Source: Hymenobacter gummosus
GTDB lineage: Bacteria > Bacteroidota > Bacteroidia > Cytophagales > Hymenobacteraceae
Assembly (NCBI RefSeq): GCF_003970915.1
Contig: NZ_RXOF01000008.1
Span: forward strand, 211,505 to 275,504
Length of the DNA stretch: 64,000 bases
Direction of reading: 5' to 3'
The notes beneath the pieces were generated by a model. It had not been told where the DNA came from and did no database searches. It worked only from the letters and a program-made list of their open reading frames with translations. Below, in pieces: positions 25,601 to 32,717 of this stretch (the first letter of the stretch is position 1; every line of letters begins with the position of its first letter). The position numbers and the translations under genes were made by a program.

Positions 25601-26933
25601 GCCCGGCCACGAAGTCGTTGGCGTTGCCGACGGTGAGGTTGCGCATAGAAATGACGTCGTACTGCTCCGACGAATTGCGCACGTAGCGGGCCACTTTGGC
25701 CGAGGTGTTCTGCCCGCCGCTCACCGGGTTGGTCAGCGCCTGCGTGAGCGTGCCGGTGGCCGAGGCGTAGGTGATAAAGCGGTTGGCCTCAAAATCCTCG
25801 TACACCTTTTCCAGCTGCAGGGCGGGACTCACGGTTACGGGCAACGAGTAAGTACCAGTCGGGCAGCCGCTCACGGCCGTCGTCACCGTCACGTTGCCCC
25901 CGGCCGAGCTGCCCCAGCTTACCTGCACGGCGTTGGTGCCCTGCCCGGCCGTAATCGTCGCGCCGGCCGGCACCGACCAGCTGTAGGTAGCGCCCGATAC
26001 CGCGTCAATACGGTAGGTTTTGCCCGCGTCGTTCTGGTACACCGTCTCGTCGCCGAGCACGGCGTAGTTGTAGCTGCCGCGGTACACCCGCACGAAATCC
26101 ACCTGCATGGTGGTGGGGTAGTCGGCCGGGTTGGGATTGAGGCCCAGGCCGGTGAAGCCGGTGCCGGGCCCGCCCACGGCCGAGTTCAGCATCAGGTAGA
26201 AGTTGCCGTCGTTGAAGGGCCAGGCGCCGCCCGAGGTGGTTTTGGGCGAGGCCGTATTGAACAGCGTGTTGTCGATAAACCACTTGATCTGGTTCGGGCT
26301 CCACTCCACCGCGTAGGTGTGGAAGCCGGTGCTCAGGTCGACGGTGCCGGTGGTTTCGCGGCCGGTGAAGTGCCAGCCGTTGTCGTCGTAGTGAATGGTG
26401 CCGGCCACGGAGGTCGGGTTCTTGTGCTTGGCCTCCATGATGTCGATTTCGCCGGTGGAGGGCCAGTTGCTCGGGTCGGGCAGCATCCAGAAGGCGGGCC
26501 ACACGCCCTGCGCCGAGGGAATCTTGATGCTGGCCTCGATGCGACCGTACTTGAAGGTTTGCAGCGCGCCGGCGGCCGTTTTGGAGTAGAGCTTGGCCGA
26601 GGTGTAGTTGTAGCTGCGCCCGCCCACGGTGGCCGGCTCGTAGCGGGTGGTGATGGTGAGGTTGCCCCCGGCCACCACGGCGTTGGCGGCCTTGTAGGCC
26701 TGCAGCTCGGCGTTGCCGAAGTTGCAGAGGTTTTCGGCGCAGCCGTCGCCCTCGTACACGCGCCACTTGCTCAGGTCGCCGGCGACGTTGAACTCGTCCT
26801 GCCACACCAGCTGATTGCATTGGGCCCGGGCGGTGCCGGGCGTGAGCAGGGCGAGGCCCGCGCCGGCACCCAGCAGCAGGGCGCCGCGGCGCAACCACTG
26901 CCCGGCCGCGCCAGGGAGTATTGATGTCTTCAT
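22680..26933 (-). CDS. Large multi-modular GH16 beta-glucanase exported by type IX secretion
   Basis: 1417 residues from the ATG at 26931-26933. Order: signal peptide (1-37); GH16 domain (about 40-305) with nucleophile Glu162, Asp164 and acid/base Glu167 in EIDIME; a PKD-like segment (about 310-370); three related modules of about 165-175 residues (about 372-538, 545-712, 722-898), each with NTSAKV(G/A)(R/Q)Y and VT/SSEQYDV motifs and probably carbohydrate-binding; Ig-like domain (about 904-993); CBM6 (about 1005-1125; IEAESF, DAGDWMDY); a second nearly identical Ig-like domain (about 1130-1220); a CBM56-like beta-glucan-binding domain (about 1225-1325); and a T9SS sorting domain (about 1345-1417; FPNPATEEL). 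It should degrade insoluble beta-1,3-glucan outside the cell. It has its own shared-type promoter at 27167. Confidence 0.9.
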   Translation of the reverse strand: MKTSILPGAAGQWLRRGALLLGAGAGLALLTPGTARAQCNQLVWQDEFNVAGDLSKWRVYEGDGCAENLCNFGNAELQAYKAANAVVAGGNLTITTRYEPATVGGRSYNYTSAKLYSKTAAGALQTFKYGRIEASIKIPSAQGVWPAFWMLPDPSNWPSTGEIDIMEAKHKNPTSVAGTIHYDDNGWHFTGRETTGTVDLSTGFHTYAVEWSPNQIKWFIDNTLFNTASPKTTSGGAWPFNDGNFYLMLNSAVGGPGTGFTGLGLNPNPADYPTTMQVDFVRVYRGSYNYAVLGDETVYQNDAGKTYRIDAVSGATYSWSVPAGATITAGQGTNAVQVSWGSSAGGNVTVTTAVSGCPTGTYSLPVTVSPALQLEKVYEDFEANRFITYASATGTLTQALTNPVSGGQNTSAKVARYVRNSSEQYDVISMRNLTVGNANDFVAGRKKIYLDVYSTAPVGSKVTLQLENSSVTTATNFPLGRHSAYRAYTSRQNAWETLEFDLERSIDAGTSIYSIDNVTLLFQPASSSGATFYFDNLLVKQQPVPAVVSTDVLINYDGAARIKQNAAKTNGAYTANFTNPSASGVNTSARVARYVRNSSEQYDVLFFDATPAGTIIEDAALFKNQTYQIQADVYTAAPVGTAVLLNLQNKAAAAGTYPAGRNSTYEARTTVQNQWQTLTFNYVTSPDAGTANVAIDELAFLFGNNSLTGDTYYVDNIRIIKRAAAPTYAAGTVFENYDATRNLTFLSGTGTYAAAVNNPSATGINTSAKVGQYARNVTEQYDVLAFRNQLTKDGAAYKKGDKVFAMDVYTAAPAGTVISWQLESSAASRPQNYPTGRHSIYQAVVKQTNAWHTLIFTFASAPDPSTPDADVDNSVFLFAPNTLTGHTFYVDNLRSLTKNGATNVAPSVSLTSPAAGASFTAPATISLAANASDSDGSISKVDFYQGSTLLGTDTSSPYSYSWTGVAAGTYSITARATDNAGAVTTSSAVSVTVAAAPTGQAIPGKIEAESFTTQSGIQTEATTDTGGGLNVGWIDAGDWMDYAVNVASAGTYTVSFRVASATGGGQLQLRNSAGTTLGSVNVANTGGWQTWATATTSVTLPAGAQTLRVYAPAAGANLNWLSFAAGTTNAAPSVSLTSPAAGASFTAPATISLAANASNSDGTISKVDFYQGSTLLGTDTSSPYTYSWTGVAAGTYSVTARATDNAGAVTTSSAVSVTVNGSSGGSYCATTTDFSYGAVSSGGNVTFTFHPLGATAGGNLAILYLRVGSSGTYPGYSMTKNAAGDFTYTLALASGTVTSLYFTYQVGAGGPERNNAASPFTYTAGQSCTAARTALATTAARASAALAFPNPATEELTVVLPGGPATLTLTDALGRTVLEQAAQQQSATLDLRALRRGVYFLTVRGKAGVQMQRIVKQ
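23277..23545 (-). repeat. Internal direct repeat, copy 2 (Ig-like module DNA)
   Basis: About 269 bp nearly identical to 23955-24223, exactly 678 bp (226 codons) away in the same frame. It encodes the second Ig-like module of the GH16 protein. Confidence 0.85.
23955..24223 (-). repeat. Internal direct repeat, copy 1 (Ig-like module DNA)
   Basis: Copy of the sequence at 23277-23545. Recombination between the two copies would delete the CBM6 module and one Ig-like domain without breaking the frame. Confidence 0.85.
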
Positions 26934-27166
26934 AAAAGGAGTGTTGGTTGGGGAATGAGCGGGCAATAGCCGGCCGCTCCCCCGGCGGATCGGGGGAGTC
27001 AACCACTGTCGGCGTGAGCGGCCGGCAGGCCACCGGACCGGGCTTCCCGGAGGAAGCCGCGCCGGTGCGGAGCAGGAAGAGCGGGGAATTTTGCCGGGGG
27101 CCGTCAGCGGCGCGGGGGGAGTAGCGCGGCCGGCTGGGCTTGGTCAGCAGCCACCCGGAAGTAGGT

Positions 27167-27197
27167 CAAATCTATAGGCGTTGTCAGCTAAAAGCAA
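27167..27197 (-). promoter_or_regulatory. Core promoter of the large GH16 gene
   Basis: On the minus strand TTG (27195-27197), 20 bp, then TAGATTTG (27167-27174), a full match to TTG-N19/21-TAnnTTTG. The predicted start near 27160 leaves a leader of about 225 nt. The surrounding bases align with the susC promoter from the -7 box upstream. Confidence 0.82.
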
Positions 27198-27245
27198 GCG
27201 TCAAAAACCGCCTAATTGCGCTATATGCGCCGTTTTTTATCCTTA

Positions 27246-27265
27246 CTGTACGCTTAGCGCACACC
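27246..27265 (-). promoter_or_regulatory. Shared upstream element 2 of the beta-glucan promoters
   Basis: Minus-strand core GCTAAGCGTACAG identical to that at 18321-18340. It is 49 bp upstream of the TTG box, 11 bp (about one helical turn) closer than in the other two promoters. Confidence 0.72.
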
Positions 27266-27458
27266 GTTTTGCGACGTATTTGCAGTGGGGCCGCTGCTGC
27301 ATCAGCTCCGGACTCGCACCACCGGGCGGATAACAAACAATGAAAAAACTGTATCCAGACGCATAATATTTTCCGGCCCGCGGCGACTCCGTCCAGGCAC
27401 CCACCAGCTTCCCGCGGATGCTGCAGCCCGACCTCTGTTTCGGGCACCGTTGGCCAGT

Positions 27459-27499
27459 AAAAACCAGGGCCGGCCGCGCTTCCGCACGACCGGCCCTGG
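27459..27499 (-). terminator. Intrinsic terminator after the second GH16 gene
   Basis: A 10-bp GC stem (27464-27473 with 27490-27499), a 16-nt loop and, on the minus strand, a run of five T right after the stem. It lies 33 bp after the stop codon of the 27533-28960 gene and isolates it from the large GH16 gene. The remaining 27285-27458 stretch shows no feature. Confidence 0.85.
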
Positions 27500-27532
27500 C
27501 CCCTTTCCGTTGCCGCCCAGGGCGGCCCGTAG

Positions 27533-28960
27533 CTACTCCTTCACGAAGCGCTGCGTCGCCTTGCCCGCCGCCGATTCCACCGTGAGCAGGTACACGCCCG
27601 CGGGCAGCTGCGCCACGTCGAGCCGCGCCTCGCTGCCGGTGGCCGGCTGCCGCAGCACCACCGCCCCGACCAGGTTGGTCACCGTCAGCTGCTGCGCCGG
27701 GGCGGCGGGCAGCTTCACGCGCAACTCGTGCCGCACCGGGTTCGGAAACAGCTCCACGCCGCCCAGCTCCTGCGCGCGGGCGGTAGCCGTGACCGAAGTT
27801 CCGCGGGCGGCGTTTTTGGTGATGCGAATCCAGTTCAGGTTCCAGCCGCCGGTCTGGGCGAAGACGCCGAAGTTGTAGGTGCCCGCATTCACGTTCACCG
27901 TGCGCGAGACGGTCGTCCAGGTCTGCCAGCCCCCGGTGGCCGGCACGGCCGTGTTGCCCAGCTGGATGGCCCCCGCGTTCAAATCCGACGAGAGGGTGCC
28001 CCCGCTCGGGCTGGCCACGCGGTACTCGATGGTGTAGGAGCCGGAGGTGGGGAAGTTGATGTTGTTGTAGGCCATCCAGTCCCCCGCGTCCACGTAGCCC
28101 ACGTTCTGACCGCCTTCCGAGCAGGCTTCCACCTGCACTCCGTTCATCGACGAGTAGCTCTCCGCCTGAATCAGCGTGGAGCTGGGCGGCGTGCTGGTTT
28201 TCTGGTATACCCGCACGTAGTCGACGTACATGGCCGCCGGCAGCTTGCTCTCGTCCACCGTCTGGCCGGGCCAGTTGCCGGCCACGGCCAGGTTTAGCAG
28301 CAGGAAGAAGGGCCGCTGAAACTCCTCCGTGCCGCCGGCATTGCCGGCAATGTTGATTTCGTGGTACTTCACCCCGTCCACAAACCAGCGGATGTAGCTC
28401 GGCTCCCACTCAACCGAATACACGTGGTAGACGTTGGCCGCCACGGGCGTATTGCCGCCGTAGCTGGCGTAGCCGTTGCTGTCCCAGTGCACGGTGCCGT
28501 AGGCGCGGCTGTCGGCATTCACCTGCTCCATCACGTCGATTTCGCCGCAGGCCGGCCAGCCTACCTGCCCGATGTTGGCGCCCAGCATCCAGAACGCCGG
28601 CCACAGGCCCTGGCCCAGCGGCAGCTTGATGCGGGCTTCCATTTTGCCGTAGGTAAACTGCTTCAGCCCCTGCGTTTTCATGCGGGCCGAGGTGTAGGGG
28701 TAGCCCCCCACGCTTTCCTTGCGGGCCGTGATGACGAGGTCGGTGCTGGTGGTGGTGGCGTTGGCGCGCTGGTAGTACTGCTTTTCGTTGTTGCCCCAGC
28801 CGCCGCCGCCGGTTTCAAATACCCAGCTGGAGCTGATGCTGCCGTTGAATTCGTCGGCCCAGACCTGCTGGTAGGTTTGGGCGGTAGCGCCGGGGGTGGC
28901 CGAGAGGCAAAGCGCGGCCACGGCCCCCGCGCTCAGGAGCGAGGTAAACAGGTTCTTCAT
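27533..28960 (-). CDS. GH16 beta-glucanase with CBM6 and T9SS sorting domain
   Basis: 475 residues. Signal peptide (1-28), GH16 domain (about 30-255) with EIDVME giving Glu140, Asp142 and Glu145, and the laminarinase-type cleft GLWPAFWMLGANIGQVGWPACG. A CBM6 follows (about 262-385; IQAESYSSM, DAGDWMAY, GWNLNWIRITK), then a T9SS domain (about 400-475; LFPNPVRHEL, ending RFVKE). It should be secreted and cut beta-1,3-glucan. It has its own promoter at 29100 and terminator at 27459, so it is a single-gene unit sharing regulation with susC and the large GH16 gene. Confidence 0.94.
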   Translation of the reverse strand: MKNLFTSLLSAGAVAALCLSATPGATAQTYQQVWADEFNGSISSSWVFETGGGGWGNNEKQYYQRANATTTSTDLVITARKESVGGYPYTSARMKTQGLKQFTYGKMEARIKLPLGQGLWPAFWMLGANIGQVGWPACGEIDVMEQVNADSRAYGTVHWDSNGYASYGGNTPVAANVYHVYSVEWEPSYIRWFVDGVKYHEINIAGNAGGTEEFQRPFFLLLNLAVAGNWPGQTVDESKLPAAMYVDYVRVYQKTSTPPSSTLIQAESYSSMNGVQVEACSEGGQNVGYVDAGDWMAYNNINFPTSGSYTIEYRVASPSGGTLSSDLNAGAIQLGNTAVPATGGWQTWTTVSRTVNVNAGTYNFGVFAQTGGWNLNWIRITKNAARGTSVTATARAQELGGVELFPNPVRHELRVKLPAAPAQQLTVTNLVGAVVLRQPATGSEARLDVAQLPAGVYLLTVESAAGKATQRFVKE

Positions 28961-29099
28961 AAGGTGTTTGGGTTGGGAATGGAATGGTCGGGGGAAAGGC
29001 CAGCCGGGCGGAATGCAAAAACGTCAACCCCAGCGGGCAGCCGGAGTTGCCGGGCGAAAACCGTCGGCCGCTTAGGCCAGTCGGCGCTGCTTGTGCAAC

Positions 29100-29130
29100 C
29101 AAATATTCCTACCCAGCGGCGTAAATGCAA
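29100..29130 (-). promoter_or_regulatory. Core promoter of the 27533-28960 GH16 gene
   Basis: On the minus strand TTG (29128-29130), 20 bp, then AATATTTG (29100-29107), one mismatch to TAnnTTTG. The predicted start near 29093 leaves a leader of about 130 nt. It aligns with the promoters at 18230 and 27167. Confidence 0.75.
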
Positions 29131-29189
29131 GCCCACAAACCGCCCAAACAGCGCCTAATCAAGCTTTTCTAGTTTTAATCACATCAGCG

Positions 29190-29209
29190 TTGTACACCTA
29201 AGGCACACG
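29190..29209 (-). promoter_or_regulatory. Shared upstream element 3 of the beta-glucan promoters (divergent copy)
   Basis: It matches the elements at 18321 and 27246 at about two thirds of positions (TGTAC, CTAA and GCACAC retained on the plus strand) and lies 60 bp from the TTG box, the same spacing as for susC. Confidence 0.55.
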
Positions 29210-29257
29210 CGCCGGCCCCAAAATTCCGCCCTGCCAGCGGCATTGCTACCATCTACC

Positions 29258-29269
29258 GCAAACGTTTGC
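29258..29269. promoter_or_regulatory. 12-bp perfect palindrome of LacI-operator form
   Basis: GCAAACGTTTGC is a perfect palindrome with a central CG, the classical LacI/PurR-type operator form. It lies in the divergent gap between the GH16 gene and pirin, 128 bp upstream of the GH16 -33 box and about 250 bp from the pirin start. The rest of 29270-29520 shows no clear promoter. Confidence 0.55.
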
Positions 29270-29520
29270 TACTGTTAAGAAACAATCAGAAAAAGCCGGC
29301 CCCGACCTAACTTTTTTTCAAGTAGCTACACCGTTTGCTCTCATCCGGTAGCCCCTACCGCCTCCGGTCGGCTGCGCCTTTGGCCACCCGTTGAGCGGCC
29401 CCAACTATTCCGCCGGCCGGCAGTTTTGCCTTGGCTCTGCCTCGCTGCCGTAATCCGCGGCAACGTGTATTTTGGGCCCGCCAACGCCTCACTCTTCTCC
29501 CTCATCCAAGCCTTGCCGCC

Positions 29521-30441
29521 ATGCTGGATTTAGTTATCGACGCCCGCCAGGCTGCCCTCAGCCCGGGCTTTGAAGTGCGCCGCATCCTGCCCTACCGCCT
29601 GCGCCGCATGCTGGGCCCGTTCATTTTCATGGACCACGCCGGTCCCGTGCAGCTGGCCCCCGAGCGCCTGCCCGACCTCGACGTGCTGCCCCACCCCCAC
29701 ATCGGGCTGTCGACGGTCAGCTACCTGTTCGGCGGGCAGGTCACGCACCGCGACAGCCTGGGTGTGCAGCAGATTATCCGGCCCGGTGAGGTCAACTGGA
29801 TGACGGCCGGCCGCGGCATAGCCCACTCCGAGCGGTTTGAGGACCCGGCCACGCTGGCCGGCGGGCAGCTGGAAATGATTCAGACCTGGGTGGCCCTGCC
29901 CGAATCGGCCGAGGAAGACGCGCCCTCGTTCACCAACTACCAGCCCCACGAGCTGCCCATCTTCACCGACACCGGCGTGTGGATGCGCCTGATTGCCGGC
30001 GACGCCTTCGGCCTGCGCAACGACGTGCGCACGCACTCCCCGCTGTTCTATCTGCACGTGGTGCTGCAGCCCGGCGCCAGGTTTGGCCCGCCCCGCGGCT
30101 ACCCCGAGCGCGGCGCCTACGTGGCCAAGGGCCTGGTGGAAGTGGCCGGCCGCCGCTACGGCCCCGGGCAGCTGCTGGTCTTCACCCCCGGCATCGACCC
30201 GGTTATCGTGGCCCTGGAAGCCAGCACGCTGATGCTGCTGGGCGGCGAGCCGCTGGGGGAACGGTTTATCTGGTGGAACTTCGTGTCCTCGCGCAAGGAG
30301 CGGATTGAGCAGGCCAAGGCCGACTGGAAAGCCGGCCGCATCGAGCTGCCGCCCAACGACAACGCCGAGTTCGTGCCCTTGCCCGAGGACAAAACGCGCC
30401 CCGCCGGCACCGGCACCCCGCCCCCGCAGGCGCTGTCCTAA
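29521..30441 (+). CDS. Pirin family protein
   Basis: 306 residues from the ATG at 29521; the frame extends upstream to 29431 but the pirin fold begins at MLDLVIDARQ. Bicupin protein with the metal-site region HPHIGLSTVSYLFGGQVTHRDS and the following GEVNWMTAGRGIAHSER, which supply the conserved histidines and glutamate. Pirins are non-heme iron proteins with quercetinase or redox-sensing roles; the specific job here is unknown. The next gene starts 5 bp after the stop codon, indicating co-transcription. Confidence 0.93.
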   Translation: MLDLVIDARQAALSPGFEVRRILPYRLRRMLGPFIFMDHAGPVQLAPERLPDLDVLPHPHIGLSTVSYLFGGQVTHRDSLGVQQIIRPGEVNWMTAGRGIAHSERFEDPATLAGGQLEMIQTWVALPESAEEDAPSFTNYQPHELPIFTDTGVWMRLIAGDAFGLRNDVRTHSPLFYLHVVLQPGARFGPPRGYPERGAYVAKGLVEVAGRRYGPGQLLVFTPGIDPVIVALEASTLMLLGGEPLGERFIWWNFVSSRKERIEQAKADWKAGRIELPPNDNAEFVPLPEDKTRPAGTGTPPPQALS

Positions 30442-30446
30442 CGGCT

Positions 30447-30857
30447 ATGGCTGCTGCCCTGACCGACTGGCCCGCCGGGCCGCTGGTGCTGGCCCTGCCC
30501 GCTGCTTACCAGTTGGCCCACCACTCCACGGAGCGGGTGCCCCTGCCCTTCCCGCCCGAAACGCTGGTGCAGGAGGATTTCTGGCGCTGGGAGGCCCCCG
30601 GTGGCGCGGCCCTGCACTTGTTCTACTGGCAGCCCCGCGCGCCCCGGCCCGGTGGCCCCATGCGCAGCGTGCGTACCTGGCCGGCGCAGCTGGCCGGGCA
30701 GCCGGTGCAGGTCCACGAAACCGATTTGTTTATGGGCTGGGCGCAACGGGCCCTGGTCACGCACCTGCCACTGCCCGCAGCCCAGCTGATGCTCTGCGCC
30801 ACCGGCCTGAGCCCCGCCGAGTTTGAAACGGTGCTGGAGGGCGCCCGACTGGCCTGA
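30447..30857 (+). CDS. Hypothetical protein
   Basis: 136 residues. No recognizable family, signal peptide or membrane segment. It starts 5 bp after the pirin stop codon, so it is probably translationally coupled. Features are a proline/alanine-rich composition and the central segment PRPGGPMRSVRTWPAQLAGQ. Codon use and GC match its neighbours. It is likely a real gene because the open frame is tightly packed and shows no conflict on the opposite strand. Confidence 0.6.
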   Translation: MAAALTDWPAGPLVLALPAAYQLAHHSTERVPLPFPPETLVQEDFWRWEAPGGAALHLFYWQPRAPRPGGPMRSVRTWPAQLAGQPVQVHETDLFMGWAQRALVTHLPLPAAQLMLCATGLSPAEFETVLEGARLA

Positions 30858-30937
30858 TCCGGCGCAGCACGCCGCCAAGCCCAACCTAGCCTCTATCTTC
30901 CGCTATTCTCGCCCAGCCTCAGCTTTCCCTTCCTTCG

Positions 30938-31720
30938 ATGCACCTCAGCAAACGAGCCGCCGCCTTCCTGGCGCAGCAGCAGTGGCGGGCCGACGCCGTG
31001 CGCGACCCGGCTGTGGTGGCGCGGGCATTTACCCGGCTGGGGCTGCAGCCCTCCCCCGCCCTGTTGGATTTTCAGCTGACTTACGGCGGCTTGATGCTCT
31101 ACGCGGGCCTGGAGCCCATCTGCTTCGGCCTGCTGCACGGCAAACTCGCCCGCGGTGATTTTAGCCCGCCCCACAAAGCCGATACGCTGATCCACGAGCC
31201 GCCCGACGAGGACCGCAGCCACCACCTGTTTGCCTGCGCCGATACACTCTACCAGATGGATTTCCACCTTGATGAGCAGGGCCGCTACTACGAAAACTGG
31301 CAGCTGCACGCCAACAGCTTCGACGCCATCATCGAAGACAAGGCCGTATGGGCGGAACTGCGCGCGCAGCCCTACGAGCGAGTGTATTTCGGCTACTTCG
31401 AGGAGGGCGCCATACCCGTGGCGGCCCTGGCCGAAGCCTTCCAGGTGGCCCCCTACCCCGACCTGCCGCCCGACCTCATCTACTGGGGCCGCAACGAGCA
31501 GCTGGTGGTGCGCCGCTCCGCCGACAAGCTCATGGTGTTCAGCCTGACCGAGCCCGCCGATGATGTAGCCGCCCGCGGGGAGCAGCTACTGGCCACCTAC
31601 ACCAACGCCCCCAGTATGCGCGAACGAACCCAGGCCACCCAGCAGCAGGCGCAGCAATGGGCCACCGAGCGGGCCGTCCGGCCCTGGTGGCAGCGCCTCG
31701 GCGCCTGGCTGATGCGCTAA
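30938..31720 (+). CDS. Hypothetical protein, possibly SUKH (SMI1/KNR4)-like
   Basis: 260 residues, no signal peptide. The N-terminal part (ALLDFQLTYGGLMLYAG and CADTLYQMDFHLDEQGRYY) resembles SMI1/KNR4-type proteins, which act as immunity proteins or interaction scaffolds, but the match is weak and no toxin gene is adjacent. The C-terminal 60 residues are glutamine/alanine-rich and helical. It ends 17 bp before a bidirectional terminator. Confidence 0.6.
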   Translation: MHLSKRAAAFLAQQQWRADAVRDPAVVARAFTRLGLQPSPALLDFQLTYGGLMLYAGLEPICFGLLHGKLARGDFSPPHKADTLIHEPPDEDRSHHLFACADTLYQMDFHLDEQGRYYENWQLHANSFDAIIEDKAVWAELRAQPYERVYFGYFEEGAIPVAALAEAFQVAPYPDLPPDLIYWGRNEQLVVRRSADKLMVFSLTEPADDVAARGEQLLATYTNAPSMRERTQATQQQAQQWATERAVRPWWQRLGAWLMR

Positions 31721-31737
31721 CCACCCCGAAATGCCAG

Positions 31738-31774
31738 CGGCCCCACCGCAGCCGGAGCAGCTACGGTGGGGCCG
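31738..31774. terminator. Bidirectional terminator between convergent genes
   Basis: An 11-bp perfect stem (31738-31748 with 31764-31774), extendable by two pairs, and a 15-nt loop. It is placed between the convergent hypothetical gene (ends 31720) and kduI (ends 31797). Confidence 0.75.
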
Positions 31775-31796
31775 TTGATAGTTGGCCGATTTCGGC

Positions 31797-32615
31797 TCAG
31801 CGCAAATCGTAGATGCCTACCGGGTCCATGTCGGTGTACTCCAGGTTTTCGCCGGCCATGCCCCAGATAAAGGCGTAGGCCGAGGTACCGCAGCCCGTGT
31901 GGATGGACCAGGGCGGCGACAGAATGGCCTGCTCGTTCGACACCCACAGCGGGCGGGTTTCCGAGGGCTGGCCCATCAGGTGCAACACGCGCTGGTTTTC
32001 GGGCAGGTTGAAGTACAGGTAGGCCTCCATGCGCCGGGTGTGCGTGTGCGAGGGCATGGTGTTCCACACCGAGCCGGTTTTGAGCTGCGTGAGGCCCATG
32101 ACCAGCTGGCAGCTCTGAATACCCTCGTTGTAGATGTACTTGTAGATGGTGCGCTGGTTGGCGGTTTCCAGCGCGCCCATTTCCACCGGCGTGGCCTCGG
32201 CCTGGGTGCGGCGGGTGGTGGGGTATTCCTTGTGCGCCGGCGCCGATAGCACGTAGTAGCGCGCCCCTTCGCCTGCGAACTGCACGTCTTTCGAGCCGCG
32301 GCCCACGTACAGGCAGTCCTGGTTGCCCAGCTCGTAGGTCTGCCCGTCGACGGTGACCTGCCCGGCCGAGCCCACGTTCAGAATGCCCAGCTCCCGGCGC
32401 TCCAGGAAGAAGTTGGCTTTCAGCTCGCCGGGGTTCGGCAGGCTGATGGCCTGGCTGGTGGGCACCACTCCGCCCACAATCATGCGGTCGTAGTGGGTAT
32501 ACACGAGCGTAATTTCGCCCGTGACGAAAAGCTGCTCAATCAGAAAATGCTCCCGCAACTCGGCGGTATTCAGCTGCGCGGTTTCGCGCGGGCTCACGGC
32601 AAAGCGTTGTTCCAT
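31797..32615 (-). CDS. kduI: 5-dehydro-4-deoxy-D-glucuronate isomerase (5-keto-4-deoxyuronate isomerase)
   Basis: 272 residues, near the usual family length. Cupin isomerase converting 5-keto-4-deoxyuronate to 2,5-diketo-3-deoxygluconate. Metal-binding histidines and glutamate are in TMPSHTHTRRMEAYLYF, and the ending SAYAFIWGMAGEN is typical. It is the last gene of the glucuronoxylan run, behind kduD. No pectate or uronate lyase is in the window to make its textbook substrate, so a role with glucuronate from xylan is possible (see findings). Confidence 0.94.
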   Translation of the reverse strand: MEQRFAVSPRETAQLNTAELREHFLIEQLFVTGEITLVYTHYDRMIVGGVVPTSQAISLPNPGELKANFFLERRELGILNVGSAGQVTVDGQTYELGNQDCLYVGRGSKDVQFAGEGARYYVLSAPAHKEYPTTRRTQAEATPVEMGALETANQRTIYKYIYNEGIQSCQLVMGLTQLKTGSVWNTMPSHTHTRRMEAYLYFNLPENQRVLHLMGQPSETRPLWVSNEQAILSPPWSIHTGCGTSAYAFIWGMAGENLEYTDMDPVGIYDLR

Positions 32616-32618
32616 GTG

Positions 32619-32716
32619 TGATTTAGTGAGGTGGTGATTTAGCGACTTAGTGATTTAGTGGCTTAGCAAATTCTTGAACATCAATTCACTAAGTCGCTAA
32701 ATCACTAAATCACCGC
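32619..32716. repeat. Intercistronic inverted repeat with degenerate tandem-word arms (locus g)
   Basis: The left arm (32619-32667) and right arm (32685-32716) pair perfectly over 21 bp (GGTGATTTAGCGACTTAGTG and one more). The words are variants of GTGATTTA and GACTTAGT. The left arm starts 4 bp upstream of the kduI start codon and the right arm ends 2 bp from the kduD stop codon. Confidence 0.85.
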
Positions 32717-32717
32717 C

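Noticed and set aside
23184-26924. A 1,246-codon open frame on the plus strand opposite the large GH16 gene
   Set aside because: It mirrors the codon pattern of the real gene in very GC-rich DNA, has no recognizable domain and is His/Gly/Ala/Val-rich. The same holds for long antisense frames at 6098-8638, 15206-17551, 34049-36607, 41686-43935 and 58365-60722.
30938-31720. Toxin-immunity (SUKH) locus
   Set aside because: The SMI1/KNR4 resemblance is weak and no polymorphic toxin gene lies beside it.
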